Assembly (NCBI GenBank): GCA_937868565.1
Contig: CALMND010000429.1
Location: 1-37,330 of the forward strand
Reading direction: 5' to 3'
DNA length: 37,330 nt
DNA from: an uncultured Bacteroidota bacterium
Lineage (GTDB): Bacteria; Bacteroidota; Bacteroidia; B-17B0; Aurantibacillaceae
The notes under the pieces were generated by a model. It was not told the origin of the DNA. It did not search any database and saw only the letters and a list, made by a program, of their open reading frames with translations. The position numbers and the translations under genes are program-made. Shown here one piece after another: positions 1-7,600 of the stretch (positions within the stretch are counted from its first letter, which is position 1; each line of letters begins with the position of its first letter).

Positions 1-929
1 GTAACTTGACCCGCGCTAAACATGTTTAAACAAGGACCATTTGTGTAATCCATGTAGTTCATAAACATTTCACCATTTGGTCCGCTGCCGCAGTTATTGT
101 TGGCATTATAGGGGAAAGAAGGACAGTTACTATTACTGAAAACCGCTGGAGGAGTATCCGAAACCTGATCATCACCGCAAACAGCGTCGCCCCAAATGTG
201 GCGCAGATTAAACCAGTGACCCAATTCATGCATTAAGTAACGGCCTTTGAAATTTCCCCAGCCGGTGTTCGTAACAGCAGTACCAATGTTACTTATAAGG
301 TCGCCACGAATAATAACACCATCTATATTTGGGGCACCCCCCGGAAAACTTGCAAAACCACCGCCACCACAATCTAAATTACCATAGTGCATTGCCTGTA
401 CAATCCAAATATTTAAGTATTTATTACTTGGCCAATAAGATAAACTTTTTGGGTCTTCTTTCCCAAACGAGCAATCGGATAATGTGCTGTATATGCGGTT
501 AATTCCATTTGTACAATTGCCGTTGGGGTCTTTGGTTGCCAACCGAAACTCAACATCAAATGGAGCCGCAACAGGTTGAAAAGCGGGAGGAGTGAGCGCG
601 GCATCGGCCTGCAGGCGTTTGAATTCTTTGTTTAGAATAGTTATCTGATCCATTATTTGAGCGCTCGAAATATTTCCGGCTCCACCAGTGTGTATGACAT
701 GGAAAACAACAGGAATGGTGTAGCTCGGGGCTGCAGCGGCTTTATTTAAACTCATGGAATTAACAAGCATTTTTGTTTCTAACTCAAGTTGCTCTTGATT
801 TTTTTTGAATTGAGGGTCGGACTTTAATTGTTGTTCATAAACTTCATGGCTGAAACAATTAAAAGCATTTTGGCCCTTGCTTATTAAAAAGGCAAATAAA
901 AGAGGTGTAGTAATTAGAATATTTTTCAT
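1..929 (-). CDS. Secreted zinc metalloprotease, M43 (pappalysin-like), C-terminus cut by window edge
   Basis: The ATG is at 929 and the frame stays open for 309 codons to the window edge, so the C-terminus is missing. Residues 1-20 form a signal peptide (KNILITTPLLFAFLIS core). The extended metzincin zinc motif HELGHWFNLRH is at residues 234-244, with zinc ligands H234, H238 and H244 and catalytic E235, followed by IWGD. The Met-turn (MNYMDY) lies about 55 residues later. These features define the M43 cytophagalysin/pappalysin group of secreted endopeptidases. The usual Gly at motif position 8 is Asn here. Many such proteins in this phylum end in a T9SS sorting domain, but that part is outside the window. 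Fold and activity are well supported; the substrate is unknown. Confidence 0.9.
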   Translation of the reverse strand, partial: MKNILITTPLLFAFLISKGQNAFNCFSHEVYEQQLKSDPQFKKNQEQLELETKMLVNSMSLNKAAAAPSYTIPVVFHVIHTGGAGNISSAQIMDQITILNKEFKRLQADAALTPPAFQPVAAPFDVEFRLATKDPNGNCTNGINRIYSTLSDCSFGKEDPKSLSYWPSNKYLNIWIVQAMHYGNLDCGGGGFASFPGGAPNIDGVIIRGDLISNIGTAVTNTGWGNFKGRYLMHELGHWFNLRHIWGDAVCGDDQVSDTPPAVFSNSNCPSFPYNANNNCGSGPNGEMFMNYMDYTNGPCLNMFSAGQV

Positions 930-978
930 TTCGTTAGTTTAGGAATTTATGTAGTTTAGTTTTGAATAAAGTTAAAAT

Positions 979-1629
979 TTATTTTTTAAAGCCAAAATTA
1001 ATTGTTTCAGGATAGTAATTATGAAATGCAGCATAAAAAGCATAGCCAATTAGCAAACCGGCCGTACCTCCGATCAAGGATTTTGTTTTCCTTCTTTGCC
1101 TTGCCACTCTTTCGTAACCTAAAATATAGGCATCGCTTTCTACATATTTGGGATTACTGATTGTATTGTGTCTGATTCTTATTTTAGTAATGCCACTTAA
1201 AGCCATAAAGCCATAGGGAGCAATTGGAGCCCAAAAAGTCCCGGTCATACCCCCTAAAAGCCCCATAATACCTGCACCAATGAGCGCGCCGCGTGCCTTG
1301 AAACCCTTTCGGGCATCGTTTTCACCTTTCATATACATCCACATTTCTTGACGAGTGAACCAATTATTAATAGTAGAATCCTGATAATAATAGTAACGCT
1401 TGTAACCGTTAGTATATTTTACCATATACAATTGATCGAATTCAAAATTAATTTTTTCAGTATGTTTTTTTGGGTTATAAATTGTAACAGCTCCTAAAAC
1501 GGTGTCAATTATTTTTTCTCCAACAACCTGACCGTTCATTAAAAAAATAGTATCCTGCACCTGTTTTTGGCAGAAAAGAGGGTTACATAGAAAAATACCT
1601 GCGCTAAACAGAAAAATTTTCTTAAGCAT
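979..1629 (-). CDS. Small exported protein of unknown function with glycine-rich membrane segments
   Basis: The likely start is the ATG at 1629, giving 216 residues; an in-frame TTG two codons upstream (1635) is less likely. The N-terminus is a typical signal peptide ending at LFCQ (about residue 20). The next part, starting DTIFLMNGQ, resembles the short beta-rich repeat seen in many exported Bacteroidota proteins that sense or bind at the envelope. Two Gly-rich hydrophobic stretches follow, near residues 113-145 and 186-203. These could be membrane hairpins of the glycine-zipper type. No catalytic motif is visible and I do not recognise a named family. It is codirectional with the protease downstream (50-base gap). 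Confidence 0.75.
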   Translation of the reverse strand: MLKKIFLFSAGIFLCNPLFCQKQVQDTIFLMNGQVVGEKIIDTVLGAVTIYNPKKHTEKINFEFDQLYMVKYTNGYKRYYYYQDSTINNWFTRQEMWMYMKGENDARKGFKARGALIGAGIMGLLGGMTGTFWAPIAPYGFMALSGITKIRIRHNTISNPKYVESDAYILGYERVARQRRKTKSLIGGTAGLLIGYAFYAAFHNYYPETINFGFKK

Positions 1630-1632
1630 AAA

Positions 1633-1640
1633 CAAATATA
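1633..1640 (-). promoter_or_regulatory. Candidate Bacteroidota -7 box (TATATTTG)
   Basis: On the minus strand TATATTTG fits the phylum's -7 consensus TAnnTTTG and ends four bases before the ATG at 1629. No clear TTG is present 17-23 bases upstream. If used, transcription would start at or next to the start codon. Confidence 0.35.
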
Positions 1641-1677
1641 GTTTATAAATGCTTATTTATTTAACATTAAGTCTGAA

Positions 1678-2805
1678 TTAGTAGGTAATAATCTGCTCTA
1701 CTATATTTTCCGGAATCTCACGGAATTCATATTGCTGGTTGCGCAGTTGAGGCACAAAGCCTGCCTCGACAATGGATTCCTGAATTTGCTTATGAGTAAA
1801 ACGATGAGGTGCGCCGGCAGCACTTACCACGTTTTCTTCCAACATAATACTGCCAAAATCGTTAGCTCCGGCATGTAAACAAATTTGCGCTGTGGCTTTA
1901 CCAACAGTTAACCAACTTGCCTGAATATTTTCAATATTAGGTAGCATAATACGACTTAAGGCCAGCATACGAATGTATTCTTCAGATGTTACATTATTTT
2001 TTATGCCTTTAACTCTATTTAATAAAGTACCGTCATCCTGAAAAGGCCAGGGAATAAAGGCCAAAAAACCCTTGGCTTGGGAAGGTTTTTGTGACTGCAC
2101 ATCGCGAATCCAAACGAGATGTTCCATGCGCTCGTAAATCGTTTCCACATGTCCAAACATCATTGTAGCACTGGTGGTAATATTCAACTGATGGGCAGCC
2201 TTCATCACCTCCAGCCATTCGCGTCCTGTACATTTACCTTTGCTTATTAATCGTCTCACACGATCATTTAAAATCTCTGCTCCGGCGCCGGGCAAACTAT
2301 CTAAGCCAGCGTCCACTAATGCTTTTAAAACCTCAGTGTGTGTGCTTTTTTCTAGTTTGGTAATGTGCGCAATTTCAGGAGGTCCGAGTGCGTGCAACTT
2401 CAACGTCGGATAAAGCGATTTTAATTCTTTGAAAAGATTCACGTAGTAAGACAAACCCAAATCAGGATGATGACCACCCTGCAATAGCAGTTGTTCGCCC
2501 CCGTATTTAAAAGTTTCTTCTATTTTCCTTTTGTAGGTGGTAATATCTGTGATATAGCTTTCTGCGTGACCCGGAACGCGGTAAAAATTACAGAACTTAC
2601 AATTAGCCGTACACACATTGGTTGTGTTCACGTTGCGGTCAATTATCCACGTAACTTTATTGGAATTTTTCTTTTGAATTTTCCGTAGTTCATTGCCTAC
2701 AAAAATTAATTCAGAAACCGGGGCGTTTTCAAATAAGAACACGCCTTCGTCTATGCTCAGAAAATCAAATTTTAATGCACGGTATAAAAGAGAGTCAACT
2801 GTCAT
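1678..2805 (-). CDS. mqnC: Cyclic dehypoxanthinyl futalosine synthase (radical SAM)
   Basis: This 375-residue protein has full family length. The radical-SAM cluster motif CTANCKFC places iron-sulfur ligands at C65, C69 and C72. Further family hallmarks are LLQGGHHPDL, HALGPPEI, SLPGAGAEIL and TTSATMMFGHVET; the last favours MqnC over the sister enzyme MqnE. MqnC cyclises dehypoxanthine futalosine in the futalosine route to menaquinone, so this organism does not depend solely on the classical Men pathway. Other mqn genes are not in the window. The gene is a single unit: a terminator lies upstream, its own promoter candidate is at 2823-2857, and 48 bases separate it from the next gene downstream. 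Confidence 0.93.
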   Translation of the reverse strand: MTVDSLLYRALKFDFLSIDEGVFLFENAPVSELIFVGNELRKIQKKNSNKVTWIIDRNVNTTNVCTANCKFCNFYRVPGHAESYITDITTYKRKIEETFKYGGEQLLLQGGHHPDLGLSYYVNLFKELKSLYPTLKLHALGPPEIAHITKLEKSTHTEVLKALVDAGLDSLPGAGAEILNDRVRRLISKGKCTGREWLEVMKAAHQLNITTSATMMFGHVETIYERMEHLVWIRDVQSQKPSQAKGFLAFIPWPFQDDGTLLNRVKGIKNNVTSEEYIRMLALSRIMLPNIENIQASWLTVGKATAQICLHAGANDFGSIMLEENVVSAAGAPHRFTHKQIQESIVEAGFVPQLRNQQYEFREIPENIVEQIITY

Positions 2806-2822
2806 CTGGCAAAAGTGAAATG

Positions 2823-2857
2823 CAAATTTACCAATTGAAATTTAAATGGCAGCAAAA
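2823..2857 (-). promoter_or_regulatory. Candidate promoter for mqnC
   Basis: Read on the minus strand, TTTTG (2857-2853) is followed after 22 bases by TAAATTTG (2830-2823). This matches the Bacteroidota consensus TTG-N17-23-TAnnTTTG. It lies between the upstream terminator and the ATG at 2805, leaving a leader of about 14 bases. It is the best-matched primary-sigma promoter I see in the window. Confidence 0.55.
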
Positions 2858-2860
2858 TAA

Positions 2861-2895
2861 AAAAGCCCGTTTCGTAATGGGCGAAACGGGCTTTT
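2861..2895 (-). terminator. Rho-independent terminator after the T9SS protein gene
   Basis: A perfect 14-base inverted repeat (AAAAGCCCGTTTCG / CGAAACGGGCTTTT, arms 2861-2874 and 2882-2895) encloses a 7-base loop. On the minus strand the descending arm runs into CTTTTTTATTTT, a good U-tract. It sits 20 bases past the stop of the gene ending at 2915 and just ahead of the mqnC promoter. Confidence 0.92.
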
Positions 2896-2914
2896 AAAAA
2901 CATTAAAGTAAAAC

Positions 2915-4717
2915 TTAGTCCTTAAGCAATTTAAGGGTTCTTACCAATTCACCCTGGTTGTTATAGGCTTTTAAAATATATGCGCCCTTAGCAAGTTCGC
3001 TGGTATTAATGGTTTCAGTGTTTCCAGTCTTAACATCAATAACTACTTGACCTAGCGCATTAAATATTTGCACCTGACCATTTAAATCAGATATAGTAAT
3101 TTGATTTGTAAATGGATTCGGGAAAATGTGAGAACCATCACCATTTACTTTTTCAATACCGGTGCAAAGACTCACATTAACGTTAACTGCGGCCGTTCCG
3201 CTACAACCACTGGTTGTTGAAGTACCTACCACACTAAATGGTTTAAGACCCGCAGTTGAGGACGAATAGGTAAAAGGGGTATTAGTGCTAGAACTTGTTC
3301 CTGACCAAGAATAAGTATCGGCACCATTAGCGTTAATGCTAACCGTTTGATTAATACAAATAAAAGTTTTTGAAGCAACCGCTACTACAGTTGGCGTTGG
3401 TTCCGCGGTAAAGTTAACAACCCCTGAACTTACGCAACCATTGGCTGCGGTTCCTGATAAAGTAAAAAAGAAAGCGCCGGCTGCAGTCGGACTTGCAATA
3501 GTTTGAGGGTTAGAAGTACTTGCAAGATAAGTATATGAATTAGCTCCAGACGCGAGAATTGTAAAGCTACCACCTATACAAGCCGGAGTCAATGAAACAC
3601 TCAAACTAGGGCTAGCCAGAACATTAACTGTTATCGAATTCCCTCCAAAACACCCCGGACCATTTTGGCCGGCTACAGAATAAGTTGTGGTCGTATTTGG
3701 AGTAACTGTAATGACCGAATTATTAGCACCAGTGCTCCAGGTATATGTAGCAGCAGGGCTTATAGCGGTTAAAACAACAGATCTACCAGAACAAATAGTA
3801 GACGAGCTGGTAGTAAGGCTCATGGAAAGCTGCGCACCAACCGTAATAGTAGCGGTAACGGCATTTCCACAGGAAACGGTTCCGGCTGAAGGCGTCAGTG
3901 TATAAACGGTAGTTGTGTTTGGTGAAACCACCGCAGAAGATGTTGTTGCTCCCGTGTTCCACGAATAGGTGGTTGTGGCGGCGCCGCCAATAGCTGTTAA
4001 AGTAGTTGAAACTCCAGCGCAGGTAGTATAGCTTTGCACGGTTGGTCCGCAAGGAAGATTATATCTTACGGCATCAACCCCAATATAATCACTATTCGCA
4101 CCATTTGTACCGCCATCGTCAACAAAATAACGAAAAGCAAATCTACCGGTTACAGTGCCTGTTACCCCGGTTATGGCAATCGTGTAAACAGTCCATGAAG
4201 TTGGATAGCCATTAACACTTCCGTTGTTTACTGATAAGCCGACACTATTTGTCGTTAAATTAGGATTAATGTCTAGTAAAAGTGTGGTGAATGTGCCAAC
4301 ACTAGCGGTTCCTGATGGAATGGCAGAGTTTGTTCCGGCACTACTCATACGAACCTGCATTCTGTCGGGTGCGCTGGTAGAAAGGGCACATTTGGTAGCG
4401 AATTGTAATACGCCACCATTATAAATAGTAACAACCGGGGTTATTAGCCAATTGCTTATACCGCCCGGCGTTGCGCCCTGACTATTAAAATTGCAACCAT
4501 AATAATCGTTTGGACCTCCATTAAAAGCGGGGAACGTACCTGCCCCATTTCCTTGAAACCAGGTAGCCGAGCCAATGGGAGATGATAAATTTAAAACGCC
4601 CCAACCTGCCGCAGCAGGAGTAAAAGGAGCTGTAAAATCTTCCTGTAGCACTATTTGCGACGTCATTGTTAAAACAGAGCATGCCGCAATAAGTAGTAAT
4701 GTAATTTTTCTTTTCAT
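2915..4717 (-). CDS. T9SS-secreted adhesin-like protein (choice-of-anchor J domain, Ig-like repeats, Por sorting domain)
   Basis: The 600-residue protein starts at the ATG at 4717 with a signal peptide (residues 1-20, MKRKITLLLIAACS). Residues about 25-225 look like a choice-of-anchor J / cleaved-adhesin domain (EDFTAPFTPAAAGW, SNWLITPVV, DYIGVDAVRY). Residues 225-515 hold roughly four Ser/Thr-rich Ig-like modules, each with pairs such as TYSWNTGAT and TYTWSTGAN plus a conserved Cys. The last 75 residues are a type A T9SS sorting domain (IFPNPFTNQITIS, GQVVIDV, ELAKGAYILK, KLLKD). The protein should be exported by Sec, passed through T9SS and attached to or released from the surface. No enzymatic motif is visible, so adhesion or matrix binding is inferred. 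Confidence 0.9.
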   Translation of the reverse strand: MKRKITLLLIAACSVLTMTSQIVLQEDFTAPFTPAAAGWGVLNLSSPIGSATWFQGNGAGTFPAFNGGPNDYYGCNFNSQGATPGGISNWLITPVVTIYNGGVLQFATKCALSTSAPDRMQVRMSSAGTNSAIPSGTASVGTFTTLLLDINPNLTTNSVGLSVNNGSVNGYPTSWTVYTIAITGVTGTVTGRFAFRYFVDDGGTNGANSDYIGVDAVRYNLPCGPTVQSYTTCAGVSTTLTAIGGAATTTYSWNTGATTSSAVVSPNTTTVYTLTPSAGTVSCGNAVTATITVGAQLSMSLTTSSSTICSGRSVVLTAISPAATYTWSTGANNSVITVTPNTTTTYSVAGQNGPGCFGGNSITVNVLASPSLSVSLTPACIGGSFTILASGANSYTYLASTSNPQTIASPTAAGAFFFTLSGTAANGCVSSGVVNFTAEPTPTVVAVASKTFICINQTVSINANGADTYSWSGTSSSTNTPFTYSSSTAGLKPFSVVGTSTTSGCSGTAAVNVNVSLCTGIEKVNGDGSHIFPNPFTNQITISDLNGQVQIFNALGQVVIDVKTGNTETINTSELAKGAYILKAYNNQGELVRTLKLLKD

Positions 4718-4749
4718 TTTTAGTCGTTTTGTATGAGTACTAAAATAAA

Positions 4750-4757
4750 CAAATTTA
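4750..4757 (-). promoter_or_regulatory. Candidate -7 box (TAAATTTG) for the T9SS protein gene
   Basis: TAAATTTG on the minus strand is an exact TAnnTTTG match about 33 bases upstream of the ATG at 4717. I see no clear TTG partner at the expected distance. Confidence 0.4.
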
Positions 4758-4790
4758 CATCACGTTTTGAAGAATAATGTAAAGCGTTGT

Positions 4791-5144
4791 TTAGTAACCT
4801 TTTAGTTTTCGGATTTTTGCTGATAATGAGGTTATAACAAGCGAATACGAATCATCTATCCACGAAGAAAGTACCTTTTTTGGCACGGTGTCATTGCAGA
4901 TGATAGTGTTCCAATGCCTTTTATTCATATGGTATGCGGGTATTACACAAGGATACATCTCTCTCAGTTCAATCGCACGATTTGGCTCACATTTGACATT
5001 AAATCGGAGAGGCTTGGAATTTAGGGAAAGCAGCAAAAACATTTTACCTTCTACCTTGAAAACTAATGTTTCATTGTCAAAAGGAAAACTCTCTTCTGCG
5101 CCTTTTTTGGTTAAACAATAGTCTCTCAGTTCTTCTAGATTCAT
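4791..5144 (-). CDS. MmcQ/YjbR family protein
   Basis: The 117-residue protein starts at the ATG at 5144. The frame is open for 23 more codons upstream, but the family N-terminus aligns with MNLEELRDYCL. Visible hallmarks are the N-terminal helix with GAEESFPF, VFKVEGKMFLLLSL, the basic NVKCEP turn, and the C-terminal MNKRHWNTI followed by a helix with SY..V. This is the small alpha/beta CyaY-like fold often annotated as a predicted DNA-binding protein. Its biochemical role is unknown. It is separated from both neighbours and probably transcribed alone. Confidence 0.88.
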   Translation of the reverse strand: MNLEELRDYCLTKKGAEESFPFDNETLVFKVEGKMFLLLSLNSKPLRFNVKCEPNRAIELREMYPCVIPAYHMNKRHWNTIICNDTVPKKVLSSWIDDSYSLVITSLSAKIRKLKGY

Positions 5145-5364
5145 TAGTAACAATTTCTTAATACACAGCCCAAATATCTTAAAAATATGGCCAGTTATAA
5201 AAGAACGGCTCATTAAACCCAGAAAGTTTGAAATATTTGTACTAAAATGACGTTAAAAACATAAAAATACTGAGTTACGATTTTTTCTTCAAAACTATTT
5301 TAATTAAGTTTGGCGTTCTAATTTTCAAATGAATTTAAAGAAATACTAATAAAACAAAACAAAT
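5145..5364. other. Intergenic region between divergent mmcQ-like gene and exbB
   Basis: This 220-base, very A+T-rich spacer is the longest in the window. It must hold the start signals for both divergent units. I see the exbB -7 box at 5305-5312 but no RNA gene, hairpin or long repeat. Confidence 0.6.
5305..5312 (+). promoter_or_regulatory. Candidate -7 box (TAAGTTTG) for the exbB-tonB cluster
   Basis: This is an exact TAnnTTTG match 52 bases upstream of the exbB ATG, giving a leader of about 48 bases. The expected -33 TTG is not clear; only T-rich sequence is present there. Confidence 0.4.
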
Positions 5365-6168
5365 ATGAGCACAAAAAAAACATCGGGAGGGTTCCCATTA
5401 ATTGTTTCGGCGTTGGCAATTGTAATTTGCCTTTTAATAGGCGTTTTTATATATAAAGGCGTACTGGGAGCAGCTTCTAATTTTGAAGGTGGTGATGCGG
5501 ATAAAGGACACCCGCACAATATTTTAGGGACCATGTACAAAGGAGGGTTTATTGTGCCAATTTTGATTGGTTTTTTATTAACGGTGATTACGTTTGCAAT
5601 TGAGCGCTTTATAACAATCATGAAAGCTAGCGGTAGCGGCCAAACGGATAAGTTTGTGGGAAAAATTAAAACATTGATTTCTACTCACGACTTTGATGCC
5701 GCAGTTGCCGAATGTGATAAACAAAAGGGCTCCTTAGCTAATGTAGTTCACGAAGGTATTATGAAATACAAGTTTGTACAAAGTGATACCCATATGGACA
5801 AGGAAGCAAAAGTACATGCAATTCAAAAAGCTCTAGAAGAAGCAACCGCTTTGGAACTTCCTATGTTATCTAAGAACATGGTGGTTATTTCGACTATGGC
5901 GTCTATTGGAACTTTGGCTGGTCTTATAGGAACGGTAGTGGGTATGATTCGCGCTTTCGCTGCCCTATCAGCTGCCGGCGCGCCTGACACTTCTGCTCTT
6001 GCTACGGGTATTTCTGAAGCCCTTGTAAACACTTTGGTGGGAATTTTAACCTCCGCTTTTGCGATTATTTTTTACAATTACTTTAGTAACCGTATTGATC
6101 AGATAACTTATTCTATGGACGAGGCGGGCTTTTCTATCATACAAGAATTTCAGGCTACAGGGAAATAA
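5365..6168 (+). CDS. exbB: MotA/TolQ/ExbB proton channel family protein
   Basis: The 267-residue inner-membrane protein has four hydrophobic segments: near residues 9-33, 57-83, 170-200 and 212-237. The last two, with GTLAGLIGTVVGMIRAF and ALVNTLVGILTSAFAII, are the conserved ExbB/TolQ pore helices, and the stretch between helices 2 and 3 is cytoplasmic. The extra N-terminal helix is usual in Bacteroidota homologues. With ExbD it turns proton flow into work on TonB. It opens a cluster exbB-exbD-exbD-tonB with spacers of 67, 18 and 15 bases, so the four genes are probably one operon. Confidence 0.95.
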   Translation: MSTKKTSGGFPLIVSALAIVICLLIGVFIYKGVLGAASNFEGGDADKGHPHNILGTMYKGGFIVPILIGFLLTVITFAIERFITIMKASGSGQTDKFVGKIKTLISTHDFDAAVAECDKQKGSLANVVHEGIMKYKFVQSDTHMDKEAKVHAIQKALEEATALELPMLSKNMVVISTMASIGTLAGLIGTVVGMIRAFAALSAAGAPDTSALATGISEALVNTLVGILTSAFAIIFYNYFSNRIDQITYSMDEAGFSIIQEFQATGK

Positions 6169-6235
6169 AACTAGTAAAATTTTCCTGAGTTTTATGGAAA
6201 TTAAATAAAGTATTCATCTATATAATAAAGAAGTA

Positions 6236-6922
6236 ATGTCAAAAAAACCATCAAAAGGCGGAGCACCAGCGTTAGACATGACGCCCATGGTAGATTTGGC
6301 CTTCCTATTGGTTACCTTTTTTATGTTGACTGCTAGTTTCCGCATGGCAGAACCGGTAGTAGTTGACCCGCCTTCTTCAATAGGGATTGTTGATTTACCA
6401 GACAATCATATCATGGTAACCATTGATGATAAAGGAAGAGCTTTTTTTTTTTTTTTTAATTCCACCGCAAAAATGAATGCCCTAAGGGCTATGGCGGCCA
6501 GATACAAGGTAAATTTTACAGAAGAGCAAATAGTTAAATTTAGCGGCCTGCCTAGTTTTGGAGTTGATTTGAAAGATTTACCAAAGTACATTGATGCCAA
6601 GGAAGAAGAGCGCAAAAATTTTCAGCCGCAAAAAGGAGTGCCTTTAGATACGATTACCCCGAACAACCAATTAAAAGATTGGATTCAAATTGGAGGAACT
6701 GAAGCCGTGAGAATATTTGAAGCTGCAAAACAGAAGGCGCGAGAAGCTAACCAGGAATTTAAAGCAGAGAAACCCCGTTATGCCATAAAATGTGCAGCCA
6801 ACACAAAGTATATATATGTGAAAGATGTTATCAAAGCTTTTACCGATTTAAAACTATATCAATTTAATTTGATTACCTCGCTGGAAGGTGGGGGAACCGT
6901 AATTGAGCCAAGCAAAAAATAA
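6236..6922 (+). CDS. exbD: ExbD/TolR biopolymer transport protein, first copy
   Basis: The 228-residue protein has a short cytoplasmic N-terminus, one membrane helix (about residues 20-36) and a periplasmic domain. DMTPMVDLAF carries the proton-accepting Asp (D20). The periplasmic part is longer than in proteobacterial ExbD (about 140 residues), as is common in this phylum. It contains five Phe in a row (GRAFFFFFN) encoded by a run of sixteen T (6442-6457), exactly where a beta strand is expected. A one-base slip there would truncate the protein. It pairs with the second ExbD, and Bacteroidota often carry two in tandem. Confidence 0.94.
   Translation: MSKKPSKGGAPALDMTPMVDLAFLLVTFFMLTASFRMAEPVVVDPPSSIGIVDLPDNHIMVTIDDKGRAFFFFFNSTAKMNALRAMAARYKVNFTEEQIVKFSGLPSFGVDLKDLPKYIDAKEEERKNFQPQKGVPLDTITPNNQLKDWIQIGGTEAVRIFEAAKQKAREANQEFKAEKPRYAIKCAANTKYIYVKDVIKAFTDLKLYQFNLITSLEGGGTVIEPSKK
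6442..6457 (+). repeat. Homopolymer run of 16 T inside exbD
   Basis: Positions 6442-6457 are all T. The reading frame is intact at this length (last T of an Ala codon plus five TTT codons). Runs this long are prone to polymerase slippage and sequencing error. Confidence 0.97.
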
Positions 6923-6940
6923 AATTAAAAAACTTAGCAA

Positions 6941-7585
6941 ATGGCAGAAATAGCAGAAGGTGGTAGTGGTGGTCACAAGGGTGGAAAGAAACGTGCTAAA
7001 AAACAGAGTACGCGTATTGACATGACGCCAATGGTGGATTTGGCATTTTTACTATTAACGTTTTTCGTTTTAACAGCCACGTTTAGCAAACCAAAATCAA
7101 TGGAGTTAACCTTTCCCGCGCCTCCTCCACCGGATCAGAAAATCGAAGAGGTTAAAAAAGGGATAACTCTTTTACTATCAAAAGATAATCGCATTTTTTA
7201 CTACGAGGGGCAGTTTAGGGCGGCTGATGATGACAAAGGAAAAAAAACAGTGTTAGCAGAATTAAATTTTTCCCAGGATTCAAAAGAAAGTTTACATAAA
7301 TATTTACTTGAGAAAAATAAAGAAATGCATGAACAAATTAAAGCTTTGGATGCTAAGCATAAAGCCAATCAATTAGCCGACACTACATTTAAGCGCTTAG
7401 TAAGAGAACGTAAAGCGGATAAGGAATCATATACCTATTTAATTAAAACTGATGATAAAGCAACGTATAAAAATGTGATTGATGTAATTGATGAGTTAAA
7501 CATTAATGTAGTGGGCAAGTACGTGATGGTAGATATTTTGAAGCCAGAACTCGACTTGGTCGTAGAAAAAGTGGGAGCAAACTAA
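6941..7585 (+). CDS. exbD: ExbD/TolR biopolymer transport protein, second copy
   Basis: The 214-residue protein has the same layout as the preceding copy: a basic Gly/Lys-rich N-terminus, then DMTPMVDLAFLLLTFFVLT with the proton-accepting Asp at D33, one membrane helix, and a periplasmic domain. A Pro-rich link (PAPPPPD) follows the helix. The periplasmic part contains a long charged helix (about residues 105-160), then a strand-rich end (VIDVIDELNINVVGKYVMVDI). The N-terminal helix is near-identical to copy one, but the periplasmic domains differ strongly. The two may therefore form a hetero-oligomer or serve different partners. Confidence 0.94.
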   Translation: MAEIAEGGSGGHKGGKKRAKKQSTRIDMTPMVDLAFLLLTFFVLTATFSKPKSMELTFPAPPPPDQKIEEVKKGITLLLSKDNRIFYYEGQFRAADDDKGKKTVLAELNFSQDSKESLHKYLLEKNKEMHEQIKALDAKHKANQLADTTFKRLVRERKADKESYTYLIKTDDKATYKNVIDVIDELNINVVGKYVMVDILKPELDLVVEKVGAN

Positions 7586-7600
7586 TTTTAGGAGGTAAAC

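Noticed and set aside
4881-4900. Second sigma-54-like string (TTTGGCACGGTGTCATTGCA)
   Set aside because: GG and GC are 12 bases apart rather than 10, and it lies inside the MmcQ/YjbR gene on the wrong strand.
6175-6205. Possible terminator between exbB and exbD (TTTTCC...GGAAA)
   Set aside because: The stem is only about five pairs with a long loop and no U-tract.
6236-6922. Frameshifted exbD due to the T run
   Set aside because: The frame is continuous through the run and both sides align with ExbD, so the gene is intact as given.
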